Origin: Candidatus Gastranaerophilales bacterium
Lineage (GTDB): Bacteria; Cyanobacteriota; Vampirovibrionia; Gastranaerophilales; Gastranaerophilaceae
Assembly: GCA_944326605.1 (NCBI GenBank)
Contig: CALVEM010000006.1
Location: 1 to 64,000, forward strand
Direction of reading: 5' to 3'
Length of the DNA stretch: 64,000 bases
The notes under the pieces were generated by a model. That model did no database searches and was not told the DNA's origin. It saw nothing but the letters and a program-made list of their open reading frames with translations. Numbering within the stretch: position 1 is the first letter of the stretch; each line of letters begins with the position of its first letter. Shown here in pieces: positions 34,028-42,360 of the stretch. The translations under genes were made by a program, and so were the position numbers.

Positions 34028-35843
34028 ATAACAGTTTGTACTCCTTTGTTTGTTTAAATTCTGCAATCCAAGTGTCGCTTGGGTTATGTTTTATCAAATA
34101 TTCGTACTTTTCTGAATTGTTTTTGAAAATCGGGAGTGATTTTTCTCCGTTGTTTATTTTTTGAACCCCATTTGAACGAGGTTTGAATTCTTTTTGAAAA
34201 TTGTTAGAATTTTCCATTTCTTCTTGGTTCGACCTTGCTTCAATCAGTTTTATTTCATCATTAGTTAATAATTTTTTAACCGAGTTTATAGTTTTTCGTT
34301 TAAGTTTTTGTTGTTTTTGGATTTTTTGTTTGTAATCCTCTAAATCCTCGACCGTTCCTAAAATCTTTGCCATCGGGTGAGTTTCGGTTACTCGCTCTGC
34401 TGTGCATAAGTATTCACCTTTCGGAGTAAAAATTTTTACATTAGTTAGATCAAACAGGTTGTATTTTACTAAAACTTTTCCTCTAAGCCCGTATAATCTT
34501 TCGTCAAAATAGTCGCAGTTTAGGAACCTTACACCATTTCGCTGAATTGTTTTAACTTCAGTTGCTAGCATCAAACCGTCAAGCAAGCTTTTATCAATAT
34601 TTTGTTTCTTTCGATTTTCCAAAACCTCTGCGATTGTCATATTCGGTGCATTTGTGCAGGGCTGAGAGTTTTTGAACTTAAGCCACATATCAATCATTTT
34701 GATTGTTTCTTCTATAGTTGGGATGTAGCGGATTGGCGGCAGAGGGCTGGAGTCAGCTCCGCTGCGTGCCCGTTTAACGCCGCCAACCAAGAGGGCATTA
34801 TGCAGGTTGGAGTGGAATTTTTCGTTTCGTTTCAAGTATGCGGGTTTGTTGATAATTGATGAACCAACATAACTTGGCATTAGTTTTTCAAATCCTTCTT
34901 GAAATTCTTTAAAGAACCTCTCAATAACCTTTGACCTTGCGTTATAAGGTCTTGCAAATACCGTTTCAATCCCAAGTTTGGCATAAAGCCCATAAAAGCC
35001 TAATTCACCAAATCCTTTGTCATCTGTAAAATATTTTGCTCTAAATGCTCTGCCGTTGTCTTGATAGACAATTTTAGGTATCATATCTAGACTTATTATT
35101 GCGTTTCTTAGGGCACTTGCAATACATTGTGTGTTTTCTTCAAGCATAATTTCGTACCCGACCAGTGCTGTTGATTTCCAGTCTAAAAATCCGACTAAAG
35201 TCGCCCGACAAGGCTTGCCCGTAAACGGATTAATCACTTGAAACGCCAGCTTATGCCCGTCTGCGACTAAAATATCCCCAACATCAAGCAGGCTCGCGTC
35301 TCTTTTAATATAAGGCTCGACTTTGTCAGAAAGTGCTTTTTCACCGTCTCGAGCGAGGACCCATTTATCGTAATTGTTGTCCTTAAACCATTTCGCATAG
35401 CGTCTGAATGTAATATCTGCAGGGATAAAACTTTGACCTTGCTCTTTGAGCTTATATTTTGTAAGTGCTATTGCTTTGCCGATACAAATTCTATTCGGGT
35501 GCAGGAGCAAGCCCATAAATATTTTAATTTCTTCATCCGTTAGACATGTTCTATATTCATTTACAGAAACGTATTTGTAATTAGGAATTAGCCTTGTGTA
35601 ATCCTCTGTTCCGTCTAAACTGGCTTTCCAACGATGCAGGCTTCCTCGTGAGATTTTACCTAAAACACTGAAAAGGTAAGAATCTGAACTGTTATGCAGT
35701 TTGACAAAATCATAGTCTGCTTGAAGTTTGTTGAAAGCTTTACGGCGAAATTCTTGCCATTTGCGGATTAAATCAAGTTTTGCAAGAGCGTTTTGTTTTG
35801 CCTTCTCAGGGGTGTATTTGATTGTCTCAACGTAGTTTTCCAT
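34020..35843 (-). CDS. MuA-like DDE transposase
   Basis: A 607-residue transposase. The N-terminal helical DNA-binding part runs to about 170. The retroviral-integrase-type core has Asp in ILVADGHK, Asp in VYQDNGRAF and Glu in VIERFFKEFQE, the full DDE triad. A Mu_transpos_C-type barrel (RGKVLVKYNLFDLTNVKIF) follows, then a charged tail that should contact the MuB-like ATPase. Start at an ATG with AAGGA 9 nt upstream; an ATG 36 nt earlier is in frame but has no ribosome site. Overlaps the ATPase gene. The element-type promoter motif precedes it. Confidence 0.9.
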   Translation of the reverse strand: MENYVETIKYTPEKAKQNALAKLDLIRKWQEFRRKAFNKLQADYDFVKLHNSSDSYLFSVLGKISRGSLHRWKASLDGTEDYTRLIPNYKYVSVNEYRTCLTDEEIKIFMGLLLHPNRICIGKAIALTKYKLKEQGQSFIPADITFRRYAKWFKDNNYDKWVLARDGEKALSDKVEPYIKRDASLLDVGDILVADGHKLAFQVINPFTGKPCRATLVGFLDWKSTALVGYEIMLEENTQCIASALRNAIISLDMIPKIVYQDNGRAFRAKYFTDDKGFGELGFYGLYAKLGIETVFARPYNARSKVIERFFKEFQEGFEKLMPSYVGSSIINKPAYLKRNEKFHSNLHNALLVGGVKRARSGADSSPLPPIRYIPTIEETIKMIDMWLKFKNSQPCTNAPNMTIAEVLENRKKQNIDKSLLDGLMLATEVKTIQRNGVRFLNCDYFDERLYGLRGKVLVKYNLFDLTNVKIFTPKGEYLCTAERVTETHPMAKILGTVEDLEDYKQKIQKQQKLKRKTINSVKKLLTNDEIKLIEARSNQEEMENSNNFQKEFKPRSNGVQKINNGEKSLPIFKNNSEKYEYLIKHNPSDTWIAEFKQTKEYKLLYE

Positions 35844-35877
35844 CGTCTCAAAATCCTTGTAATGCTTTGTGCAACAC

Positions 35878-35908
35878 ATTCATCACTCGTTTTGAGACAG
35901 AAGTCAAG
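35878..35908 (-). promoter_or_regulatory. element-type promoter motif, copy 3 (before transposase)
   Basis: Read on the minus strand: CTTGAC, 15 nt, AGTGATGAAT. Same motif and internal spacing as at 28336 and 28700. Here the motif lies 34 nt before the chosen ATG instead of 23. Confidence 0.65.
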
Positions 35909-35941
35909 TGTTAAAATTTTTATAATTCTATTTGCGTATAC

Positions 35942-35959
35942 ATTATTACATGTAATAAT
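35942..35959. promoter_or_regulatory. 18-bp perfect palindrome
   Basis: ATTATTACATGTAATAAT lies between the divergent transposase operon and the secreted-protein gene. Likely an operator for an element repressor, or part of an element end. Confidence 0.5.
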
Positions 35960-35990
35960 TAATTCTAATAAAAGAACTAAGGAGTTATAA

Positions 35991-36971
35991 ATGTTTAAAC
36001 AAACAACAAAAATAATAATAGCTATAATTATATTTTTTAATCTTAATACGATTGCAAATGGGGCTGAAACAATTTGTGGTAGTTTGACACAATTTGTTTA
36101 TTTCCCTAATTCATATCCTCCTAAAATGGGATGTTTGTACATATATAATCCATATGATAATATGAATCCATTAACATTAAGAGTTTTGCAGTCTATTAAT
36201 GGTGGTATTTTAGTTTCTGCTGATCATTTATATTATGGTCCAACTTTCCCGGATACAAAAAATATTTTTATTCAAACATCTAAACAATTTGTTGATGGGC
36301 AGTTATTAAGAGATAAGGAAATTGTAAAATACGTTGGTTATTATGATTATATAAGTGCGTTCGGTGTTAAACGAAAAGTTTATAAATTTTACAGATATGG
36401 GAAATATGAAATTGAAAAAAATGTGGATAAATCTGCTTTAAAAAATTATCAATATGAGCAAAATCCAATAAAAACTATAAATAATACAAAGGATTATATA
36501 AGCACATACGAAGTCGATGAATATTTTAAGTCTTTAAAAATAGCTGAAAATGAATTTAAAAATACTATAGATAAAATTCCAACAAGAGCAAATGATGAGA
36601 AATTTAGAATATTTTTATTTAAATATTATGAAGTTATTGAAAATCTTAATAATTTTGTTCAAGATGGTATAAACCAGTTAACTTATGAAGATGCAAATAA
36701 TACAGACAATTTTGATGATTGGAGTATAAGAGCAAAAAAAATAGTGAAATATTATGAAGAACATGGTGTTTCTGTTGTATTTATTGAAGGGACTTTTGTT
36801 GCAACTGCTAAAACTGATTATTTGACATCATTTTATAAATATTTAACACCACAATACAAAAAATGGTTAAATTTTGAAAAAAAATTAAATACTGAAATTG
36901 GTATAGTTGATAATAGTCAAAATAAATTATATGAAATTGTAAAAGAAGGAAAAGATTATTATAAGAATTAA
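35991..36971 (+). CDS. secreted protein of unknown function (element cargo)
   Basis: A 326-residue protein. It has a clear signal peptide (FKQTTKIIIAIIIFFNLNTIANGA), then a Cys-containing beta-rich region (ETICGSLTQFVYFP ... GCLYIYNP) and a helical, acidic C-terminal half. AAGGAGTT precedes the ATG. Very AT-rich codon use compared with the core genes suggests recent acquisition. No family recognised. It lies between the transposase and the 181-bp repeats, so it is probably carried by the element. Confidence 0.7.
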   Translation: MFKQTTKIIIAIIIFFNLNTIANGAETICGSLTQFVYFPNSYPPKMGCLYIYNPYDNMNPLTLRVLQSINGGILVSADHLYYGPTFPDTKNIFIQTSKQFVDGQLLRDKEIVKYVGYYDYISAFGVKRKVYKFYRYGKYEIEKNVDKSALKNYQYEQNPIKTINNTKDYISTYEVDEYFKSLKIAENEFKNTIDKIPTRANDEKFRIFLFKYYEVIENLNNFVQDGINQLTYEDANNTDNFDDWSIRAKKIVKYYEEHGVSVVFIEGTFVATAKTDYLTSFYKYLTPQYKKWLNFEKKLNTEIGIVDNSQNKLYEIVKEGKDYYKN

Positions 36972-37035
36972 AAAGTATCTATATCCACATCTTATTGATA
37001 ATTCGAGCTATCCTAATTTGCAAGTGAAAATAAAA

Positions 37036-37437
37036 TTGCACTTTTTTGCACTGGCTTTAACTTCAAACACCAAGGCGATTTGAGCCTAATGTGGTTTTAA
37101 AATTTTGCAAATGGAGTGCAAAAGAGTGCAAAAAATGAGTAGTTGAGTGCAAGAAAAGACCCATACATCTCAATACTAAAAAACAGCCTCAATCGTGCTG
37201 TCTGTTTGATTTTTTATTAAATTTTTCTCTGTCTCAATGTCCCAGAAACCTATTAGCCATTTTAGTCTGATGTGGTTTTAAAATTTTGCAAATGGAGTGC
37301 AAAAGAGTGCAAGAAAAGAGTACTTGAGTGCAAAAAATGTCCCATACATCTCAATACTAAAAAACAGCCTCAATCGTGCTGTCTGTTTGATTTTTTATTA
37401 AATTTTCTCCGTCTCAATGTCCCAGAAACCTATTAGC
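37036..37437 (+). repeat. 181-bp tandem repeat with phased AGTGCAA sites
   Basis: Two copies (37083-37257 and 37264-37437), offset 181 bp and near-identical apart from a variable ~35-bp patch. Each copy carries three GAGTGCA sites at 10- and 21-bp spacing (37114, 37124, 37145; 37295, 37305, 37326). Two inverted copies (TTGCACT at 37036 and 37046) lie just left. The helical phasing suggests an ordered protein-binding array such as transposase end sites. Nothing coding is seen between 36972 and 37490. Confidence 0.75.
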
Positions 37438-37490
37438 AGCACTACACAAATATTACACAAAACTCTAAAAAAGTCCCAAATTTTTGCAAT

Positions 37491-37518
37491 AAAAAAGACC
37501 CCTTAAACTAGGAGTCTT
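37491..37518 (-). terminator. intrinsic terminator after tRNA-Ile
   Basis: On the minus strand, AAGACTCC and GGGGTCTT pair through one G.U wobble around an 8-nt loop and are followed by a T-run. Confidence 0.8.
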
Positions 37519-37526
37519 CTTTAATC

Positions 37527-37600
<74 letters not shown>

Positions 37601-37660
37601 GTAACCGTTATTTTCTATTTTATTGTATTAATTTGTCAAATCAATTATTGTTTGTTTTGC

Positions 37661-37749
37661 GTGACCCTTATCAGGCCTCTCGCAACACGTGACATTTAGT
37701 CACCTTTTGCTCGGCACAGTGCTCTAACCACCTGAGCTGGCAACTCGCA
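37661..37749 (-). pseudogene. scrambled tRNA-Ile-like fragment
   Basis: Minus strand: GAGTTGCCAGCTCAGGTGGTTAGAGC matches the 5' and D-arm part of the neighbouring tRNA-Ile, and CCTGATAAGGG matches its anticodon arm. Between them are ~45 nt, including a GTGAC-ATTTA-GTCAC hairpin, in place of the normal few bases, and there is no T arm. It looks like a broken tRNA copy left by recombination at the locus. Confidence 0.6.
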
Positions 37750-37825
37750 ACTTCGTCAGCAAAATTAAATCTATCATGAACATTTTTTAAAATCAACCCT
37801 TTTGTTGAATTCATAATTTTTATAC

Positions 37826-37850
37826 AAAAAGGCAGGGTATAAACCCTGCC
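37826..37850 (-). terminator. intrinsic terminator of hsp20
   Basis: GGCAGGGT / ACCCTGCC form an 8-bp stem with a 4-nt loop. Reading on the minus strand it is followed by five T residues. Confidence 0.85.
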
Positions 37851-37876
37851 CTGACATATATCTAATGCCTGTGAAA

Positions 37877-38332
37877 TTATTTTACGGTTAATTTCTTTTT
37901 AGCTTCTTTGTCAGCATATTTCTTAGGTGCATGGATTTTTAATACACCGTGTTCAAGTTTTGCTTCTGTCTTATCAACATCTATTTCTTCAGGGAAGTAA
38001 ACAGTTCTTGAAAATTCACCGTATCTGAATTCTGATTTCTTATAAGATTGTTCGTCTTCTGTTTTTTCTTCCTCTTTTTTAGCATTGATTACAATGTAAT
38101 TTTTGTCAATGTCGATATCCAGATCTTCTTTTTTTACACCCGGGAGTTCTGCTTTAACTTCATAATCACGACCTTTATCAGACATTTCTACAGGCATTGA
38201 ATATTTATCCATTTCTTCCCAGTAAGCTGCTTCCGGGAAATAGCTGTCAAAATGTCTGTTCAATAAAGAACTTATTTCATCATTTACCGTTCTTATAAAG
38301 TTCTCCGGAGCTTTTCTAACTAAAAATTTCAT
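37877..38332 (-). CDS. Hsp20 small heat-shock protein
   Basis: A 151-residue sHSP, an ATP-independent holdase. The alpha-crystallin domain runs from about 50 to 140: YEVKAELPGVKKEDLDIDI, FSRTVYFPEEID, and the GVL signature in LEHGVLKIHAPK. The C-terminal I-x-I motif is not evident. Start at ATG with AAAGGAAG 8 nt upstream rather than the GTG directly abutting that site. Monocistronic with its own terminator. Confidence 0.92.
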   Translation of the reverse strand: MKFLVRKAPENFIRTVNDEISSLLNRHFDSYFPEAAYWEEMDKYSMPVEMSDKGRDYEVKAELPGVKKEDLDIDIDKNYIVINAKKEEEKTEDEQSYKKSEFRYGEFSRTVYFPEEIDVDKTEAKLEHGVLKIHAPKKYADKEAKKKLTVK

Positions 38333-38437
38333 ATCTAACACTTCCTTTCAAATAACTTATTATCAATTACATTTACATTATTTACCCTATTTGAAAGAAA
38401 TCCCGTTTTTTTAACCAAAATTTAACAATTATAAAAA

Positions 38438-38779
38438 CTACTTTTTATACCAGACTTCAAAATTTTCAATATCTTGAAAAAGGTCATTATAATTGCCGTT
38501 AAAACATACACATCTGTCGTCAACAAACAACCAGCAAAGCTCTTTTGTATTTGTAACCCCGCTTATAAATTCGTTTAAATTATTTTCAAGCAGCCACATG
38601 GCTGCCAGCATTTTATTACGGGTTGTAAAAAGTTTTATTTTATATTTTGCGGAAAGTTTTTCGACAAACTGCCTTGCTCCATCGCGTAACGGAGGAATAT
38701 AATCAGAGTTATAATCCCCGCTATAAGTATTTATAACTCCGTCTAAATCAAGAAGAATTGTCTTTTTTCTATCTGTCAT
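38438..38779 (-). CDS. small HAD-type phosphatase-like protein
   Basis: A 113-residue protein. HAD motif I LLDLDGVINTY is at the N-terminus, motif II KLFTTRN lies in the middle, and a motif IV-like LFVDDRCVCF near the end. It lacks a cap domain and is short for the superfamily. GGAG precedes the ATG. Divergent from an XRE gene. Substrate unknown. Confidence 0.75.
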   Translation of the reverse strand: MTDRKKTILLDLDGVINTYSGDYNSDYIPPLRDGARQFVEKLSAKYKIKLFTTRNKMLAAMWLLENNLNEFISGVTNTKELCWLFVDDRCVCFNGNYNDLFQDIENFEVWYKK

Positions 38780-38843
38780 ATTAACTCCGCTTATTATCTT
38801 GTTCGCGAAAGCGATATTTCAAATATACATTTAAAATAAAAAA

Positions 38844-39107
38844 ATGCAAATTGATGAGAAAAAACAAAAAATTTTAAACTCACTTGCAAAAATAATAAAA
38901 AAGTTAAGAGGCAGACAAAGCCAGTTTATGCTTGCAAGTGAGAATGATATTTCAACATCAATCATCAGCACGGTTGAACGTGCACTGAAAGATCCGCAGA
39001 TGACAACTTTTTTCAAACTTGCGGAAGCTTTAAATATTAAACCGTATAAATTAATGAAAATGATTGAAGATGATCTGCCCGACGATTTTACATTAATTGA
39101 CAGATAA
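38844..39107 (+). CDS. XRE-family HTH regulator
   Basis: An 87-residue protein: RGRQSQFMLASENDISTSIISTVERALKDPQ is the HTH region and EDDLPDDFTLIDR the acidic tail shared with the XRE protein at 3716. TAAAAT lies exactly 6 nt upstream of the ATG with no ribosome site. It is followed 23 nt later by the thioesterase gene in the same direction. Confidence 0.85.
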   Translation: MQIDEKKQKILNSLAKIIKKLRGRQSQFMLASENDISTSIISTVERALKDPQMTTFFKLAEALNIKPYKLMKMIEDDLPDDFTLIDR

Positions 39108-39130
39108 CCGCTGTGTGCTAAAATAAATTT

Positions 39131-39865
39131 ATGATTTTTGAAGAGCAAATTAAAGTTAAATATTCCGAAATGGATTATAAACTTGCTTTAAAACCATCGT
39201 CTCTTTTAAACTTTTTACAGGATCTGGCAAGCGCAAATGCCGAAAGTCTTGGATTTGGATATTCATATATAACACCGAAAAATCTCGGGTGGTTTTTGCT
39301 TAAATACAGAATGGAATTTAATGATTATCCCGTGTCTGTATATGATTTGACCTTAAAAACAGAACCCCGCGGATGCCAGAAATTATTTGCATACCGTGAT
39401 TTTTATATTTATGAAGGTGAAAAACTTCTCGGCAAAATTTCAAGTATATGGGCTGTCGTTGATATGACTACAAAAGCTCTTGTGCCTGTTCAGCCTGCAC
39501 TTAATAACGAATACATGCCGCTTTACCAGAAAAGAGAAGATGATTTAGCATTCAAAAAACTAAGGGCATTGGAAAAAGTTGATATTGAAAAAATTTTTGA
39601 AGTGCGATATGAAGATATAGACGTAAATTCTCATGCTAATAACGGAAACTACATAATCTGGGCATTTGAACCTTTGAATTTTGATTTTAGAAGCACTCAT
39701 AAAATAAAAACACTCGATATACAGTTCAAAAAAGAAATAAAATATGGTGCACAAGTAGTATCGCAAATAGAATTTTTAAACGATTTGACAACCCTGCATT
39801 CAATAAAAAACATACAAACTAATGAAGATTTATGCCTATTGGAAGTTTCGTGGGAAAAAGAATGA
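39131..39865 (+). CDS. acyl-ACP thioesterase (FatA/TE14 type)
   Basis: A 244-residue double-hotdog acyl-ACP thioesterase releasing fatty acids from acyl carrier protein. The N-terminal hotdog is IKVKYSEMDYKLALKPSSLLNFLQD; the second hotdog has DIDVNSHANNGNY, the Asp/Asn/His catalytic block of the family. Extended -10 TGCTAAAAT ends 6 nt from the ATG; no Shine-Dalgarno. Confidence 0.88.
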   Translation: MIFEEQIKVKYSEMDYKLALKPSSLLNFLQDLASANAESLGFGYSYITPKNLGWFLLKYRMEFNDYPVSVYDLTLKTEPRGCQKLFAYRDFYIYEGEKLLGKISSIWAVVDMTTKALVPVQPALNNEYMPLYQKREDDLAFKKLRALEKVDIEKIFEVRYEDIDVNSHANNGNYIIWAFEPLNFDFRSTHKIKTLDIQFKKEIKYGAQVVSQIEFLNDLTTLHSIKNIQTNEDLCLLEVSWEKE

Positions 39866-39911
39866 CAAAAAAATTTTTTTTTATGTTTTGGTAATATTAC
39901 TTAAAAAATCA

Positions 39912-39940
39912 TTGAGGTTGACGCCTTAAAATACTATAAT
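39912..39940 (+). promoter_or_regulatory. promoter of prs
   Basis: TTGAGG, a 17-nt spacer and TATAAT lie 31 nt upstream of the chosen ATG. This promoter has a normal leader with AAAGGA, unlike the leaderless neighbours. Confidence 0.7.
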
Positions 39941-39971
39941 AATAAAGCACTAAAACTTGAAAGGAATTATG

Positions 39972-40985
39972 ATGGTTGCAGAAATGACATTTCCTCAGTT
40001 AGAACGAACAATTAACCCGACACATGACATAAAACTTTTTGCAGGGCGTTCTAATATAAAACTTGCGCAGGAAATTGCGGATTATCTTGGCACAACAATA
40101 GGTCCTATGATTGTAAAAAACTTTGCTGACGGAGAAATTTACGTTCAGGTAAAAGAAAGTGTCAGAGGAGATGATGTTTTTATTATCCAACCTTTGTGCA
40201 ACCCCGTTAACGAAAATTTAATGGAACTTTTGATAATAATCGACGCTTTCAAAAGAGCCAGCGCAAAAACAATTACGGCAGTAATTCCATATTACGGATA
40301 TGCAAGACAGGACAGAAAAACCTCCGGACGTGAAGCAATTACCGCAAAACTTGTTGCGGATTTATTGACTACCGCAGGTGCTGACAGAATTCTTGCTATG
40401 GATTTACATACGGGACAAATTCAAGGGTTCTTTAATATTCTTGTTGACCACATTTTTGCAACATCAATTTTAACTAATTATATTAAAAGTTTAAACATCA
40501 ACCCTGATGATATGGTTGCCGTAAGCCCTGATACGGGTGGAGTTCAGAGAACAAGACATTTTGCCAAAGCAATCGGATGCCCTCTTGCGATTATTGACAA
40601 ACGACGTGACAAACATAACGAAGCAATCGCATCACACGTAATCGGCGACGTTAAAGATAAAATCTGCGTTATGTTTGACGATATGATTGACACGGCAGGC
40701 ACTATCTGCGAAGCTTCAAAACTTCTGAAAAAAGAAGGCGCAAAAGATATATATGTTTGTGCTGTTCACCCTGTATTTTCAGGTCCGGCTATCGAAAGGC
40801 TTGCAAACGCACCGATAAAAGAATGTATTGTGACAAATACAATTCCTTTAGATATGGACAAAATGCCTTCTAATATCAAACAGCTTTCTGTAGCACCGCT
40901 TTTAGGAGCTGCCATTGCAAGAATTCATGACGATGAGTCTGTCAGTTCGCTGTTTGGTTTTGAAAAAGAAATGCAAGTGCAATAG
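39972..40985 (+). CDS. prs: ribose-phosphate pyrophosphokinase
   Basis: A 337-residue PRPP synthetase, making PRPP from ribose 5-phosphate and ATP for nucleotide, His and Trp synthesis. Motifs: FADGEIYVQVKESVRGDDVF, YYGYARQDRK (ATP), MDLHTGQIQGFF, VSPDTGGVQR (ribose 5-phosphate loop) and MFDDMIDTAGTI (PRPP loop). Start: the second of two adjacent ATGs, 6 nt after AAAGGA. A REP-like repeat begins directly at its stop codon. Confidence 0.95.
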   Translation: MVAEMTFPQLERTINPTHDIKLFAGRSNIKLAQEIADYLGTTIGPMIVKNFADGEIYVQVKESVRGDDVFIIQPLCNPVNENLMELLIIIDAFKRASAKTITAVIPYYGYARQDRKTSGREAITAKLVADLLTTAGADRILAMDLHTGQIQGFFNILVDHIFATSILTNYIKSLNINPDDMVAVSPDTGGVQRTRHFAKAIGCPLAIIDKRRDKHNEAIASHVIGDVKDKICVMFDDMIDTAGTICEASKLLKKEGAKDIYVCAVHPVFSGPAIERLANAPIKECIVTNTIPLDMDKMPSNIKQLSVAPLLGAAIARIHDDESVSSLFGFEKEMQVQ

Positions 40986-41091
40986 GAGCGTAGCCGCTTC
41001 ACCCATAACAGCTTACGGGATTGCATGAGAAGTAGGTTGGGCTTTCAGCCCAACATTAAATGATTTTGTTGGGGTAGAAACCCCAACCTAC
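40986..41091 (+). repeat. REP-like composite repeat
   Basis: It begins GAGCGTAGCCGCTTC one base after the prs stop, then CCCATAACAGCTTACGGGATTGC. A 60-bp unit at 41032-41091 has outer arms GTAGGTTGGG/CCCAACCTAC and inner hairpins TTGGGCTTTCAGCCCAA and GTTGGGGTAGAAACCCCAAC. The 60-bp unit is identical to the one at 47344-47403. From 41092 to 41410 more degenerate GC-richer repeat debris follows, including a second copy of the CCCATAACAGCTTACGGGATTGCAT segment at about 41338; no gene is seen there. Confidence 0.85.
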
Positions 41092-41411
41092 TAACTACTA
41101 ACTTCTTAAAGATATTCTTGTTATCGCTTTGTTCAGGTAATGCACTCGGGTAGTATTGTCATTCCGAACTTGTTTCGGAATCTCCTTATCACTTGCATCT
41201 GTTTTGCTTTATATAAATTGATAACGTAAGAAAAAGCGTAGCGCGAGTGAGCAGAGGGCGAAGGAAGCACACGGCGGCGATGAGCCGGCGGAGCATTCCG
41301 TAGTCCCGTTTATCGCGATACGAGCAAGAGGCCGCTCCACCCATAACAGCTTACGGGATTGCATAGAACAGCTTTTCACGTTTAATGCAAACCTATGCGT
41401 CTAAACACAAA

Positions 41412-41494
41412 GTGTAAAAAAAAGCCATTCTTTTTAATGAAGAACGGCTACCAGACTTGGGGAGGAGGTATGAAAAACGATATGTTTTTCATAT
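41412..41494 (-). ncRNA. candidate small RNA with C-rich loop region
   Basis: Read on the minus strand: a 10-bp hairpin (TATGAAAAAC/GTTTTTCATA, loop ATATC), then a single-stranded CCTCCTCCCCAAGTCTGG, then a terminator with stem AGCCGTTCTT/AAGAATGGCT and eight T. One stem pair is G.U on this strand but an A-C mismatch on the other, so the RNA runs minus. The C-rich part is complementary to Shine-Dalgarno sequences, as in Gram-positive C-rich regulatory sRNAs. The promoter was not pinned down. Confidence 0.5.
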
Positions 41495-41640
41495 CTAATG
41501 ATTTTTTACACGACAGAAGAAAAATAAAACTTTCGTTCTTTATAAAAATCTCATACAAATGATGTAGAATTATTTCCGGCAAATATTTAAAAAAGATTAA
41601 TTTTTCTAATACAAAATAAAAACTCTGTTATAATACGTTT

Positions 41641-42360
41641 ATGAATGATAAAGATTATGAAGATTTTATATCAACGGTAAGCCATGAATTAAGAACGCCT
41701 TTGACATCTATCAGAGGATTTTCGGAAACCATGCTTTCGTCATGGGATAAACTGGATGATGACAGCAAAAAAAAATTCTTGAAAATTATTGTTGAACAGT
41801 CAAACAGACTTATCAATCTTGTTGAAAACATGCTTTCAGTTACAAAGCTGCAAAACACAAAAGGTTCTCTTATTTTAAAAGAAATTCAGATAAAGCCTGT
41901 TGTTGAAACTATAGTTTCAATTGTAAAAAATCAATATAAAGACAAAAATTTCGTTCTTGAAATAAATTCTAATACTTTGCCAATTCTTGCCGACAAAGAC
42001 AAATTTGAGCAGATTTTAACAAATATTATAGAAAATGCGGCAAAATACGGTGATGAAAATTCTACAATTGTTATAAATGCGGATAATTCAGACAATTCGG
42101 TTTTAATAAAAGTAACAAACAAAGGAATAGAAATTAAACAGGAAGATTACGAAAAAATCTTCACGAAATTTTCAAGAATAGATAACCCGCTTACACGCAA
42201 AGTTCAGGGCAGCGGTCTCGGGTTATACATCACAAAAAATCTGGTCGAAAAAATGGGCGGAAAAATCACCGTAAAATCAGAACACCATACCACAACTTTT
42301 GAAATAACTCTGCCTGCATCAAATATTGAACTTCAAGCGAGGGAAAAATGCAGCCGGTAA
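41641..42360 (+). CDS. soluble histidine kinase without sensor domain
   Basis: A 239-residue cytoplasmic kinase. HisKA H-box VSHELRTPLTSIRGF is at residues ~13-27. HATPase_c: N-box IIENAAKYG, F-box FTKFSR, G2 GSGLGLYI. The G1 box reads VTNKGIEI where D-x-G-x-G is expected, so ATP binding may be weakened. There are no membrane segments or input domain. TGT-TATAAT ends 6 nt before the ATG (leaderless). It overlaps the next gene by 13 nt, so kinase and regulator form a pair. Confidence 0.88.
   Translation: MNDKDYEDFISTVSHELRTPLTSIRGFSETMLSSWDKLDDDSKKKFLKIIVEQSNRLINLVENMLSVTKLQNTKGSLILKEIQIKPVVETIVSIVKNQYKDKNFVLEINSNTLPILADKDKFEQILTNIIENAAKYGDENSTIVINADNSDNSVLIKVTNKGIEIKQEDYEKIFTKFSRIDNPLTRKVQGSGLGLYITKNLVEKMGGKITVKSEHHTTTFEITLPASNIELQAREKCSR

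Noticed and set aside
32392-35879. CRISPR-associated transposon (CAST/Tn7-like)
   Set aside because: MuA/MuB-like genes and repeated end sites fit, but no TniQ, Cas gene or CRISPR array is present.
41470-41562. 30-codon plus-strand ORF after GGAGGAGGT
   Set aside because: The ribosome-site-like string touches the ATG with no spacing, and the flanking hairpins make better sense as a minus-strand small RNA. Not fully excluded.
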